A stretch of DNA of 64,000 bases. Source: Sialis fuliginosa (taxonomy: Eukaryota; Arthropoda; Insecta; Megaloptera; Sialidae). Of this stretch, positions 12,523-23,800 are shown one piece after another. The stretch covers positions 11,844,501-11,908,500 of the forward strand of contig OY540822.1 in assembly GCA_961205875.1 (NCBI GenBank), written 5' to 3'. Within the stretch, counting starts at the first letter, position 1, and every line of letters begins with the position of its first letter. The translations under genes and the position numbers were made by a program. The notes beneath the pieces are model-generated. The model ran no database searches and had not been told where the DNA came from. It was given only the letters and a program-made list of their open reading frames with translations.

Positions 12523-12922
12523 CATCTGCCATGAGTTTCATGAGACTTTCTTACACGTATTACAGAGATTGAACAGTGTAGGTACGTGTGTCATAGACCA
12601 TGGGACTTTGTGATTCTAATAAATTATGCAAAAAAAATCGTTCTGGCTGAATCATAATAGATTGAAAAAAATGAATGAGATATAAAATTTTTATGTAAAA
12701 TATTTTTTTATTTGCACCATTTCAAAAATAATGAGAAAATACAATAATTGACAAGAGTAAACATCCGCTTCCGGTTTAGTGAACGTTTGAAAAGAAAATA
12801 CATTAGATAAAAGTTGTAGAGAATATTAATATCTACATTTTATGTCCTATATTTTTTGTATAAAATTAGAAATGCCTACATTATTCACTGTATAAGAAAG
12901 TTCTGTGGCACTCGTGACAGAT
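12523..12922. mobile_element. Element with ~40-bp inverted ends (ATCTGYCAYGAG family)
   Basis: Left end ATCTGCCATGAGTTTCATGA with ACTTTCTTACACGTA; right end TATAAGAAAGTTCTGTGGCA with CTCGTGACAGAT in inverted order. Related single ends occur at about 4040-4105 and 43885-43915. Confidence 0.6.
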
Positions 12923-14828
12923 ATTTTACTTACAATATCGTACCATTATTAATTATGTATAATACATTCAAGATAAAAACCCAATGACGTCATAGCACAA
13001 GAAATAAGAGATGTATTTACAAACTGAACATTGTTTATTATAAACATGGTAACGTAAACTTGAATAAATAAACATACACGTATTGTTATGGTTTAAATAA
13101 TAAAATAAAAAATCAATGTCACGATATATTTCATACTTTTATGAATTCTTTTGATAAAGAAACGAATTTGTTTCATTTTTTTGTGTTAGGTAATAAGTTT
13201 ATAATCAATGTTTGATTTATTAATCATAAGTTAAAGGTAAATAAGCAATTAATCATAGTTTATACATACAAAATGTATGAGTGTTTGTTTTGACTTAAAT
13301 CATAAACATTGTTAGTATGTACGTGTTCCAAAACACGTGTCATGATAATATTATATTATGGAGAAGGGTAATAAATAAAATATAAAAACGTTGTACAAAA
13401 GAAAACTATTTATTTAAAAATCATTTACAAATTATATCTTTAACAAATACGTAAATTAAATTATTTTAACAGATTTAATATGAGCAAATTTTTTATTATT
13501 TATAATAAATATATAATAACCAGTATTTCTGAAAAATTTTATATTCTTTTACAGGGAAAAATAACGGTAATAATGAAAATGTTGGAATATGGAACATTTT
13601 TTTTTGTTTTGAGATATACTGGCTAAAATATAAATATAAAACAAATATATATACTTGTTTACACTTTACACATAACATATTTGAAAGAAAAATAATCAAA
13701 TAATACAGTTCAAACTATAATAAATCTATTATAATTTTTTTTTATATTCCCATTATTTTTTATCAAAATATAATGAAAAATATTGTTTTCTCATCTGGTT
13801 TTGTAAAAATAATGATGTAAAATGTTGTAACTGTTTATTTATAAAATTGTAAACAAGATTATGTATTTTAAAATTAACGTTTTGCAATGAAGAAACACAT
13901 ATTACATAGCTGATTTTTTTTAAAGATTAAATTCAATTTTATACTATATAGATCTACATGTATTTTTTTATTTTATTTTTTTATCGATAAAATAAATTAT
14001 AATAATTACACATATTTTTTATGGTACATTTTTTTTATCAATGACTTCAATTTATTAAATTATTTATAATCTAAATAAAAATTCGATATTTTTTTTTTGT
14101 AAATTGTATACTCTATTTTATCAAAATGCAATTTACTGATCATTGTATGAGTCACAATAATAAATATATTATATTATACATATTTTCCAGATAATAATTG
14201 CAAAATTAATCAGTTCAAATATTAATATTTACAATATATTGATTGTATTAAAGACCTACAGCATTACATTGCAAAATAGAGTATATTTACATATTATTTC
14301 CATCGTATGCGGATGTTAATTGATTTGTTGAAAAATAAACTCATTAAATGTAAAATAGTGTTTTTGAATTTTTTTTTTTACAAAATAATTCAGTATTTAC
14401 ATTCTGGTAAGACTAAAATTTCAGTTTTTTAGTTGGGTAGGTACCTACCTAAATCTAAAAAAAATGAGAAAATAAAAAATACAACAGTTAATAATAATCA
14501 ATAAAAATCATTATACTCAGAATAGGCTGTTAATTTAATTAATTTGAATAATATACATAAGAGTAAAATGAAACAACAGAAATCATATTTTCATTCATAT
14601 AATACTATACAAATGCATACAATTAAAAATAAACAATTAATATATAATTTATAGAATATTGACAGCCCTGTACATTTAAATAAATTATAAAAACTATCGT
14701 ACAATATTTTAAACAGGTATCAAGCTAATTGTTTGCGAACTGTTCAGAAATCGTCAAACAGTTGTGCGCTAAAGAAGTTTATCGGAAACACAACCATTCT
14801 CATCACATTAATACATTATCACTAATCA

Positions 14829-14836
14829 AACCTTAT
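14829..14836 (-). terminator. Candidate poly(A) signal of the FRAT-like gene
   Basis: TTTATT on the plus strand reads AATAAA on the minus strand. It is a clear hexamer downstream of the 15385 stop and implies a 3' UTR of roughly 550 bases. Other weaker A-rich sites exist, so this is a guess. Confidence 0.3.
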
Positions 14837-15139
14837 TTATTATATAGATACAGAATAAGCGTAGTTTTGTGTGTGTGTGCAAAATTCATCAAATCCTATT
14901 TACTCCCATTATCTTTGGATTACATGTTAAAATAAATATGACTGTTTTTAAAATAACACACACTACTATAAACAAACAAAACATCAAGTTCAGATTAATT
15001 AATCGTTTAAGCGTAAACAATAGAAAATTTAAGAAAATACTCTAATCGCTAAACCTAATCATACGAGAACAATTTCAACCGGGGGACACATATTTACAAT
15101 ATAAATACTTAACATAGATATTGCATTAAATCGTTATTA

Positions 15140-16330
15140 CCTATAGATTAGAGATGTCGCAGGTTGCAGGTTGCAGGTATACAAGTTCATTGTAAATAAA
15201 CACCGTGTCGGCGAGGTCATAGACTCCTAGGAAAGGATGATGCAATCCGCGGGAATGGACACGATTGCACCATCGACGAACGCATGTTTGTTTTGGTACG
15301 CCGCGCCGCCATCTTTGATTACCGACATTGTCTACGGCTAGGGCCACGGAAGAGGAACAACAAAATAATCACACATTTACACATTCATGTTTCTACGTGA
15401 CATATTTTCAGTACAGGACTCCTAGAATCCTCTTCCGAGTCGTAGAAGTATGTTTGTTTAGGTGTCAGATTGATTTGCAGACGTCTCACAGCTTCCTTGA
15501 TCAGACTGCCGTCTCGGAGCAACTCCTGTAGCATTTCATACGGGTCGTCAGACGTTTTGCTAGAGTCGCCTCCACGTAACTTCTTCGAGCACGATAAGCA
15601 CCCGTCTCGCGATGTCCTCACGCAGTTATCACAGCCTGTAGGTTCACTCCAACTTCTACACGGAACTATATATGGCGATGGTCTGGACGACTTTCCGTGC
15701 CCGTTGCGATTATTATAAGACGGACGGGCTTTTAAAGACGCGGCACTAAGTCGCAAATTCTCCTTTATTTCACTCACTAACTGTTCCATATCTTCAGACA
15801 AAAAATCTGCCCCAGTTTTTACTTGATTTGACGAAAGTACAAATTCTTCTTTAGATGGCATCTTACAGTTGCCAATACACTTGTCCCGCACCTATCACGG
15901 ATATCAAGTTATTTGCTTTAATGTTTAACAAAACAAAGCGATTATGTGTAGAAAAACACGCGTACACCAAATTTCACTTTATTGAATGGAGATACAACTA
16001 TTATGATTGTGAAACTTATGTTTGTGCACTAGTAATGTACAGTCAGCCCAGCCAATAAAATGATGTCAGCGCGTTGTAAGATAGCTACCTACATAAACAA
16101 ATATTACAGTCAGTCTGTCACGCTAGTGACACACTCTGCACCGTATACACGCGCCGTCCAGACGTACTGTAACAAGTATGGCGGAATGTGTAGCACAGAT
16201 CATAATCAAAATATTTACGTTCTTATTGAAAAACTGGGACTGTACACAAACTGTATTATGACTGTACCGTTTACCATTACGTCCGTGCTGGCGGTGCTAA
16301 CGTGTAGCATTCCCACTCCACTATTTTACT
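15140..16330. promoter_or_regulatory. GC/CpG-richer island around the FRAT-like gene
   Basis: Composition here is clearly less AT-rich than the flanks and has many CpG steps (for example CCGCGCCGCCATC at 15301 and ACGCGCCGTCCAGACG at about 16150). A perfect YY1/Pho-type word, AAGATGGCGGC, reads on the minus strand at about 15304-15314, and a second ATGGCGG reads on the plus strand at about 16177. The part upstream of 15861 is the likely promoter/5' UTR. The part at 15140-15384 would be 3' UTR or a separate transcription start. Confidence 0.4.
15385..15861 (-). CDS. FRAT/GBP-type GSK-3-binding protein
   Basis: Single-exon frame of 158 residues from MPSKEEFVLS, chosen over the upstream Met at 15891 because vertebrate FRAT proteins also start MP with an acidic run. 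Residues about 14-42 (GADFLSEDMEQLVSEIKENL...) resemble the conserved FRAT N-terminal block. Residues about 105-130 carry DDPYEMLQELL and GSLIKEAVRRLQ, closely matching the FRAT GSK-3-binding helix-loop-helix. By family knowledge such proteins bind GSK-3, block its interaction with Axin and favour beta-catenin signalling. A C-x2-C-x7-C-x2-C cluster (Cys77, 80, 88, 91) lies between the two blocks and could bind a metal ion; I know of no such motif in vertebrate FRAT. The protein is shorter than vertebrate FRAT (about 230-280 residues). Several plus-strand open frames over it are antisense shadows. A small 3' exon cannot be excluded. Confidence 0.85.
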   Translation of the reverse strand: MPSKEEFVLSSNQVKTGADFLSEDMEQLVSEIKENLRLSAASLKARPSYNNRNGHGKSSRPSPYIVPCRSWSEPTGCDNCVRTSRDGCLSCSKKLRGGDSSKTSDDPYEMLQELLRDGSLIKEAVRRLQINLTPKQTYFYDSEEDSRSPVLKICHVET

Positions 16331-16854
16331 AATTTATGGCAAATTTACCACATTGTTTAATAATGAATTATCACTTATAAATAGAAATAACAATCATATC
16401 TACATATCGTTTTATGTAATATAAAAAATACTTTATTTCGTTTACCTATAAATAAATAAAATTCTTTGTTATTGATTTAATTTATTTATATAAAATTACA
16501 TAAATATTTTTTTACACTACTTATTACAAAAGTTAATTAACTAAGTATATAATTTAATTTGTTTTGTTAATAATAAACTCGACATTAGATACATTTAATT
16601 ATATAAATATAAAAAAATATACGTATGTTTATATATGTTTTTCCTACTTTAAATAAATACACTGATATGTGCGAAAGCTGTTAATAAAATTAAATGATTT
16701 TTTTCATGTTATCGGTAAGCAGTCGAGTTACATAACAAGTAAAGGGTTAACTACTAAATCACAGTAACTCCTCATTCAATATAGATTCATACAGAGATTA
16801 CTATTATGGATAATTATATAATTTCATGCAATATTTGAATGAGGAATCAATGTA
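16331..16854. other. Spacer between FRAT-like and SLC12A8-like genes
   Basis: AT-rich, no exon seen. Minus-strand AATAAA words near 16425-16430 and 16478-16485 are the first good poly(A) candidates for the SLC12A8-like gene, implying that its 3' UTR runs through the transposon at 16855-17219. Confidence 0.4.
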
Positions 16855-17219
16855 CAGTAATCCCTCCATTTACACAGTTAATTGGTTCTGTGAAAACAGT
16901 ACATAAATTGAACAATAGAAAGTTGTATAAAAAATGACATAATTTTTTTAAATAAAATTTAACAGGTTTCTAACAAAAAAAAACGGTTTTTGATTAACTG
17001 TCATAAAAATATAGCTATATTATATTATATTATATTAGTTAATATTTATCCAAAATCAATCAATTTTAAATCACAAGAATTGATGGTATAAAAAACATAT
17101 CCAGAGTCTGCTATTTTGATTGAACCACGATCAGGATTTATGTTTTCAATAAATTCAAGAACTTTATGAAACTTTTTCAACCACGTAAATGTGAATCCAC
17201 GTAAATGGAGGGATTACTA
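16855..17219. mobile_element. Tigger/pogo-like MITE with TA target duplication
   Basis: The left end is TA|CAGTAATCCCTCCATTTAC and the right end is GTAAATGGAGGGATTACTA|TA. This gives inverted termini of about 20 bp and a TA duplication in a 365-bp element without coding capacity. It lies 15 bases past the SLC12A8-like stop codon, inside the presumed 3' UTR. Confidence 0.85.
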
Positions 17220-17234
17220 TATATGTTAAAATAT

Positions 17235-19745
17235 TTACACATCATCAGTATCAACTGTATGACCTATAACAGTCGCTGACTGGTGATATCTTCTTCTTGA
17301 AGCAAAATCTTCATTTTCTTCATTGATTTGGGTTGACTGTACGTCGACATGAGGATGCGTGGGTGTTATTAATATTTGTTCATATTCCTGAACTCGCTTT
17401 CTATTTAAAATAATTATTCATTTAAAATAAAACACTACAATTATTTCCTACATGGACATACCCGCACAATCGTAAAATACCGGTTTTAATCCATCTTGTG
17501 AATCGGAATTCAGCTGCGAGCCCTGGTTTTACCGCAGGATTTGCCGTTCCAACGTACAGCCATAAGAGAAACACTGCAACTATATTGGTTAAAGCGTATC
17601 CCCAGTTCACGAGGAACATGATAATCAATTTAATTATAGCCTGAAATATAAACAGTTAATATAGAGTAGACCACAATTAGATAGCCTGTTTTTTACCCCA
17701 AGTAAAGATATCCAACGATTACAAATAGAAGAATACCAATTCTTTGGTTTGGAATGTATATGCTTTTTCGGAGAAACAATCTGAACATCGGAACGTGAAT
17801 TCTACAAAGAAAATTACATTTAATTGTAATAAATTAGTTGTGTTGATTTCTGAACGTACTCCGATATTTTTATGCCTGACTCGTTCTGGAAACAAAGAAT
17901 CCAAATCGCTTCCAACAGAATTGGAAGAATTCATCGTGTCATCATCAAATCTGTCTCTAGACTGTCCGTTTGCAGATGCCGTAAATCTTTCTTCTCTCTG
18001 AGACTGAATGTCAAAAGTCTGTGCTAATGCAAAATATGAGTAATCAACGCATGCATACGTCAACAAGAACGGCATTGTCACAATTGGAGCGAGTGTGTTG
18101 ATACCTCCAATCATGATAAACGTTAGAGTCACTACTGCAACCACTGCCATGGAGTAAATAGGAACTTTATTGGGGCCACGCTGGAATAAATTGAATAAAC
18201 AAATGTATAGACTGTTAAATTCAAATTTTTTGTATAATGTTTACCCCTTTTCCTAAGATACCTATTCCAGGGAATACATTTTCATTTGCAATGGATTGCA
18301 GGACTCTTGGTGTTCCATACATAGCTCCAAGACAACTCGACATAGATGATACATAAAGCCCAGCTAGTAACAACACACTAACTGCGGAAACTTTAGCCGA
18401 AATCATAAAATCAATAAGCAAAGTCTCACGCTTACACGTTGCACCCAAGGTCAGAATAAATACCAAATATAAAAATGTTCTAGAAAATAAAGTTCAATTA
18501 CTTGAAATAAATGCACAGTACTTATTTTAAAACATACCCGACACCAATCGCTGAAAGTGTTCCGTTTGGAATGTCTGTAGAAGGTGCCCGTAAGTCTCCA
18601 CTCATGTTTATACCCGACAGTATTCCGGTGACAGTTGGGAAAAAAACACCGAATACAGTGAACCAACGATAACCTTCGGTATAGTTAGACCAAAGATTCA
18701 AAGCTAAATTATCACTCAACCATCCTTCAAACCCACTTGCTGTAATAAAATTATTACATATTATACTTATTCTAATGCACCAATTATGGATATAATTTTT
18801 TACCCATATCGGTGTGGACAAAACTTCCTACCATAAAATCAAGACCCGCTAATAATAGAATAATTAATAAAATAAACTGCAACTTAACAACCCACTTTAC
18901 ACCAGCTACATTAATAATACTGAGAAGAAGTACAGCACCGCATCCAAACAACCTCTCTGCCAATGGATGACCTGGCATGCCAATAAGTCCGGCCATAGAT
19001 TCACCAAACCCTAGTACATTCAAAGCGCACCCTACTGCCTGAAAAATATAAATAAAACGGTAACAAATTAATGCTAGATATTAGTTTAAGGTCTTACTTG
19101 TCCAAAACAGTACAGAAGACCAATTGAACCTCCAAATCTTGAACCTAATGTGTGCGCCAACAGAAAATAAACTCCACCGCTTTCGATTCTACACCTTTCG
19201 CAAATGCCGACAGCAGAAAGTACAGATACAAGAGCAACAAGTACTGAAAAGTAATCGAACATGCATACACTGGATTTATCAGATTTAAAATGAGTATAGG
19301 TACCTGTAGCTATCACAATTAAAATTGCACTTAAAACACCCGCCTGGCCCACAATCCATCCAGATCGTAAGAAAACAATTACACCAAATATATTAATTAG
19401 ACAAGATGTAAAAACACCATCCCAGGTACCAAACAATATGGGTTGTGATATGAAAAAGTTTGTCCTCCACCATGGCATGTCTCCCTTTAAAATAACGAGT
19501 AATTGTTACTATTATTTTGATTTGTTTATTAGAAATATTTATACCTGTTCCTCGGCAAACAATTCGTTTGCTCCAGATGCATGATGTCCTCCAGCAGCAT
19601 AGTCATATTCATTACCTAAATCTACAAAACCTCCTGTAGATGCTTGGCCTCTGATAGCACCTTCGCTACCTAGACCAAATCGAGACCAATCAACATCTTT
19701 ATTAGGATTTTTATTACGATTCGTGTGTCGTTCAGATAGATCCAT
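17235..19745 (-). CDS. Slc12a8: SLC12A8-type cation-chloride cotransporter
   Basis: Ten exons on the minus strand: 19545-19745, 19304-19484, 19098-19243, 18804-19038, 18538-18739, 18245-18479, 17860-18180, 17697-17801, 17462-17640 and 17235-17400. All junctions are in phase and give 656 residues (human about 714). A cytosolic N-terminus is followed by PWWRTNFFISQPILFGTWDG and the first membrane segments (INIFGVIVFLRSGWIVGQAG). Next come ESGGVYFLLAHTLG, GSIGLLYCFGQ, SGDLRAPSTDIPNGTLSAIG, LYVSSMSSCLGAMYGTPRVL and LAPIVTMPFLLTYACVDYSY. A Ser/Asp-rich cytosolic loop precedes ICNRWISLLG and two late membrane helices. The C-tail has EENEDFASRRRYHQ, matching the family's QENADFATRDRYHH. Expected role: amino-acid-permease-fold transporter of the SLC12 family; substrate not deducible here. 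It is head to head with the IQSEC gene. The least certain junction is exon 7/8, where I used GGA|GTACGT and TTTGTAG|AATTC. Confidence 0.93.
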
Positions 19746-20003
19746 ATTGTTATGATTTAATGCAAAGAAAATGCTCTACATATCTATTTACAAATACTAT
19801 GATAAATAACTTAAAACTCTTGACTCTTGACCGCCTCTCGGATGAAAGCCTTTGTCAGACGGCATTACACCTTTCACACTTTTTTCCTGATAAGTTATTA
19901 AATCATAATCAACGTCATTAATTTATCTTTTAAAAATTATCTACTTTCTTAATTAGACGTGTAGAGATATGCCAAATATACCTAGGGAAATGGATATTTG
20001 GAA
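19746..20003. promoter_or_regulatory. Likely shared (bidirectional) promoter region
   Basis: This lies between the SLC12A8-like start codon and the first candidate plus-strand exon. The gap to the IQSEC start (20807) is about 1.06 kb. Head-to-head spacing suggests a shared control region. No specific motif is convincing. Confidence 0.4.
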
Positions 20004-20088
20004 ATGAGTAATAAACATCATACAGAGACATCTGACAGTAAAAAACCAAACGATAATACAAACACAAAGGCTAATTTAAAATATATAG
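20004..20088 (+). other. Candidate alternative first coding exon for IQSEC
   Basis: ATG at 20004 opens 28 codons (MSNKHHTETSDSKKPNDN...) that run into a perfect donor, ATAG|GTAAGT, in phase 1. A phase-compatible acceptor CATTACAAG| at 20800 would read into the IQSEC start, giving ...[10 protein letters not shown]. That acceptor has a poor pyrimidine tract. Another acceptor at about 20487 (AACATACAG|GG) gives a stop after five codons, so a short unrelated peptide is also possible. Confidence 0.3.
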
Positions 20089-20806
20089 GTAAGTAAAATA
20101 TGACAAGAATAATCGATGAAATCAAACTTGATTATACTTTTTTGTATTTATTATATTATTATTTAACAATATCTATTCTTTTGAAAATCTTCTTTATTAA
20201 TAAATGTTTGAAAATTATATTCAATAATTACATAAATATTGTTTTTAAATGTATATTTTCGTTTATTCTGTGAATATATTATTCAATAATATAATAAATT
20301 ATGTTAAAACTATTGTAGTTATAATAAAATAAAATAACAATAACAGAATATTCTTTGTGATATTTATTGTATTTTTTCTGCTTATAGATTTTTATTCAAT
20401 GTTGAACATATGTCTATAAATATATACAAATTATTCACGAATTTTTTATCTACTCTCCGTGTGATATATTTAAAAAAAAACATACAGGGAAGTCGGTAAA
20501 TTAGATCAACTTTTTAACATATGAATATGTGGGGTGCCCATAAGTGCTGTGTGCATTTGTGTGAGTCAAACAATCAACATTTCAAAATGGCTATTCCGTG
20601 ATACCTACAGATTGTCATTCGGATACATTTTGTTCTTGTACCATATTAAAAGTGAGTTCAAGATGTTAAATTAATGTTGGAATCTTAACGAAAAGTTATT
20701 AAACGAATCTCGTTGTTTATTTTTAAAATGCAAAGTGGTTCTGTGATGTACAACAGCAATATTATGATTACTAAAGTGGAAAAATAGGATATCATTACAA
20801 GGAAAC

Positions 20807-23800
20807 ATGACTTCTCCAATAATAACCAGTTCCTCTGGGAACGGAGTCGTGGGTGCACCTGATATGTTACACAAATATGTAACTCTGGCTCAAAAGGATG
20901 AATTAATTAAAGAGCAATATGAACAAATATGTAGATTGAAAAGAGAGTTGGAGGGACTTGCCAATGAAAGAGACCTCCTGCTTTGCGAAGTCAGCAATCT
21001 TAGATTTGAATTGGAAATGGTTGAACTCAAGAGAATCCAAGATGATACGTATGTTTTAAAGTTTATACATTTTATCCTGTTATAGAATATATTCATGTAA
21101 TTTCCTGCCCTAAAAAAAACCAGATGTTATTCTTATAAACTCTCACTAAATTCAATTTTAATCGATTTGGCTATAAATATTATCAATAATTATTGATATA
21201 TCATTGTAGTTATCCACAAAAAATGGACAGCACTCAATACGTAGTACCGATGAGTAGTAATATGTATTCAGGTCAATCATACATCCAAGCTCGGTCTTAC
21301 ATGCAAACTCAAATGTTAACTTCGATGACCCAAAGTTATGACTCTAATAACGTCTCTCCACATTCTCAAATACAGTCTCCATTAGTGTACAAAAAGGGTT
21401 CGGTTCGCAACAGTGGTGATATGTTGAAACGCATCAGAGTCCAAAATGCGTAAGTTTTTTATTTTATTTGAGTAATATTAATTTCTATAAGTGTATTGAC
21501 AGATATTTATAAGTACATGTTGTGGGAAAATTATATATTTTTATCATTATGTGTGTGTGTTTTTATTGAAGGCCATAAGTTCAATATCTATTGTATTGTG
21601 TGCACGTGTATAAGATTTTTTATTATTTTCTGAATTGAGGTCAAAGGTGATAACAGAAATTAATCGAAAGATCATATGTCATAGAGATATTATGTTTTTG
21701 TACAATTTTAGATATGAGCTATCACAAGATTTGCTTGATAAACAAATTGAAATGTTGGAACGAAAATATGGTGGTCTGAAAGCACGAAAGGCAGCTTTAA
21801 TGATTCAAAGAGCATTTAGAAGATACACTCTGCTTAAAAAGTTTGCAGCAATTACTGCAATGGCCAAAGCTGAGAAACGCTTAAGTCGAAGACTTCAGAA
21901 TGTTGTCATGGAAGGAAACGAACACAATTCTGTTTTAAATTTAGAAGACAGTGAAGATTCAAGAACATGTGTTGGAGATAGTCAATGTCGGAAAGAGTAC
22001 AACAGGTGTGTTTGAAACTTTTAATCTGTTTTTCTTTGTGACTAGAAAAATATTTTATTTTAGCTACAGTTCTCGAGAATGTACTCCAAATTCAAATGCA
22101 ATACGGCCAGTGCGCTCTCTGTCACTGCGGGAACGCCGTAACATGGATGTGACCCCTTTACCGAGAAGCCAATCAGGAACTAACAACAGCTGCTGGTCAG
22201 GTCACGCTCCGACCAACTTCTATGTCCAGCGGCAAGAGAACACACCGCAACAAGGAAACAAACCTCAAGACAACTTGAATCAGCAGATGGTGTCACCGTG
22301 CGAGGCCTGTTCACCCGAATCTATGCAGACAAACATCGTGTGGAACACAATGTCCGATGTGACAAACTATCGGATACAGAGATTTAATCACATCATGAAG
22401 AAAGTCCCTCCTGAAGTTCCCAAGAGGACATCGAGCATTACGTCCAAGTCAGAGCCACGTCCGTACCGGGCCAACGGTCTCAGCAAAACAGCAGAGAACG
22501 GAAGCTTGTCGAGTGTCCAGAGCTCAGGCAGTGATAGCAGTATTTCAGCTGATAGGGCTACATGTGATGGCTCCGATCGGTAAATCTTTCTCTGATAACT
22601 ATTTCGGAACAAAACTATTTTATAAAACATTCATCTTTAGGTTTATTTGAGATAGGCATACGAAACTTAATTCTAAATACCATTACCTTTATTATGACCT
22701 TTAGACATTTACCTTTACCTGTCAAGGTCAACTAGGGGTCATCATAGAATTTTTAAATGGCAACTTATTGTGACATCACAGCTGTAATCAGATTTTGAAT
22801 TCAGAGTATCTTTTGAATGTTATAATCAAAAGATCAAATTGAATTCAGATTTTAATATAAGATACAGGTTTCCATTTAAAATTTCAATGTTGACTTTTCT
22901 TTTACCTTGACAAGCAAAGAGTTAAAATGCCTAATGGCTTTAAAAAGGTACATTTTTAAGAATCATATATACCCTAAAAATCTCATATACTTTATTTCTT
23001 TTTCCAGTGGTTCTGGTGGTTCTCCGATAAGAAAACGCAAAGGTCTTGTACGTAATTTATCTCCGGAAGCAGTTTCCGAGAGCAGTCTGATGGGAATATC
23101 CCATACATCGGCTTCTGTGTACACACTAGAACACACGGAAGAGACGACAGTCAGCTACAAGGTTTCGGAAACTGTCCGCAAACGTCAGTATCGTGTTGGA
23201 CTTAATCTTTTCAATAAGAAGCCAGAACGGGGTGTCGCCTATTTGATACGAAGGGGTTTCTTGGAGAATTCTCCACAAGGGGTCGCGCGGTTCTTAATAT
23301 CAAGGAAAGGGCTTAGCAAACAAATGATTGGAGAGTATTTAGGCAATCTGCAGAATCCTTTCAATATGGCTGTTTTAGAGTAAGTGAAAATTTAATAAAT
23401 GCTTTCAAGTACTCACTGTAAAATTCCATTCATTTTTATTCTCTTAACACCACTCTAGTACTCAGAAAAACTAGCATAACTAGAAAAACATTTATTGACA
23501 CAACTTTCAAGTATAAAATATTTTTTTTTATTATATATTATATTAAATTATTAAATATTTTCTTGTAAATAATTGTAATAGCTAAAGAGTAGCAGAGGGG
23601 AAATTTTTTTAATTAAAATAGGTTAATAGGTTAAAAAAACGCAAAACAAAAAGAGTACCACGTCAGCGGTACTTTTTTGTATATTACCTTTAATTTGCAA
23701 TTCCTGGTCTATACATTGATTCTTCCATATACGTAGTGATGTCCTCTGACTCTTTTTGAGATGCTCTTTTAAGTTTTCTTGCTTGTTTATTATATTAGCT

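Larger units (their letters stand above)
11213..14828. other. Intergenic interval, no gene seen
   Basis: Very AT-rich. It contains a hAT-like MITE (12107-12295) and a fold-back element (12523-12922). The remainder is A/T-rich sequence with scattered short open frames that lack codon structure. Confidence 0.5.

Noticed and set aside
15470..15718. Plus-strand open frame of 82 codons
   Set aside because: Antisense shadow of the FRAT-like gene; no family resemblance.
16060..16332. Plus-strand 90-codon frame in the GC-richer island
   Set aside because: No recognisable domain or splice context; open probably because the composition is less AT-rich in the promoter region.
17744..18001. Plus-strand 85-codon frame
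   Set aside because: Antisense to SLC12A8-like exons 7 and 8.
20890..21096. Minus-strand frame over IQSEC exon 1
   Set aside because: Shadow of the coiled-coil exon.
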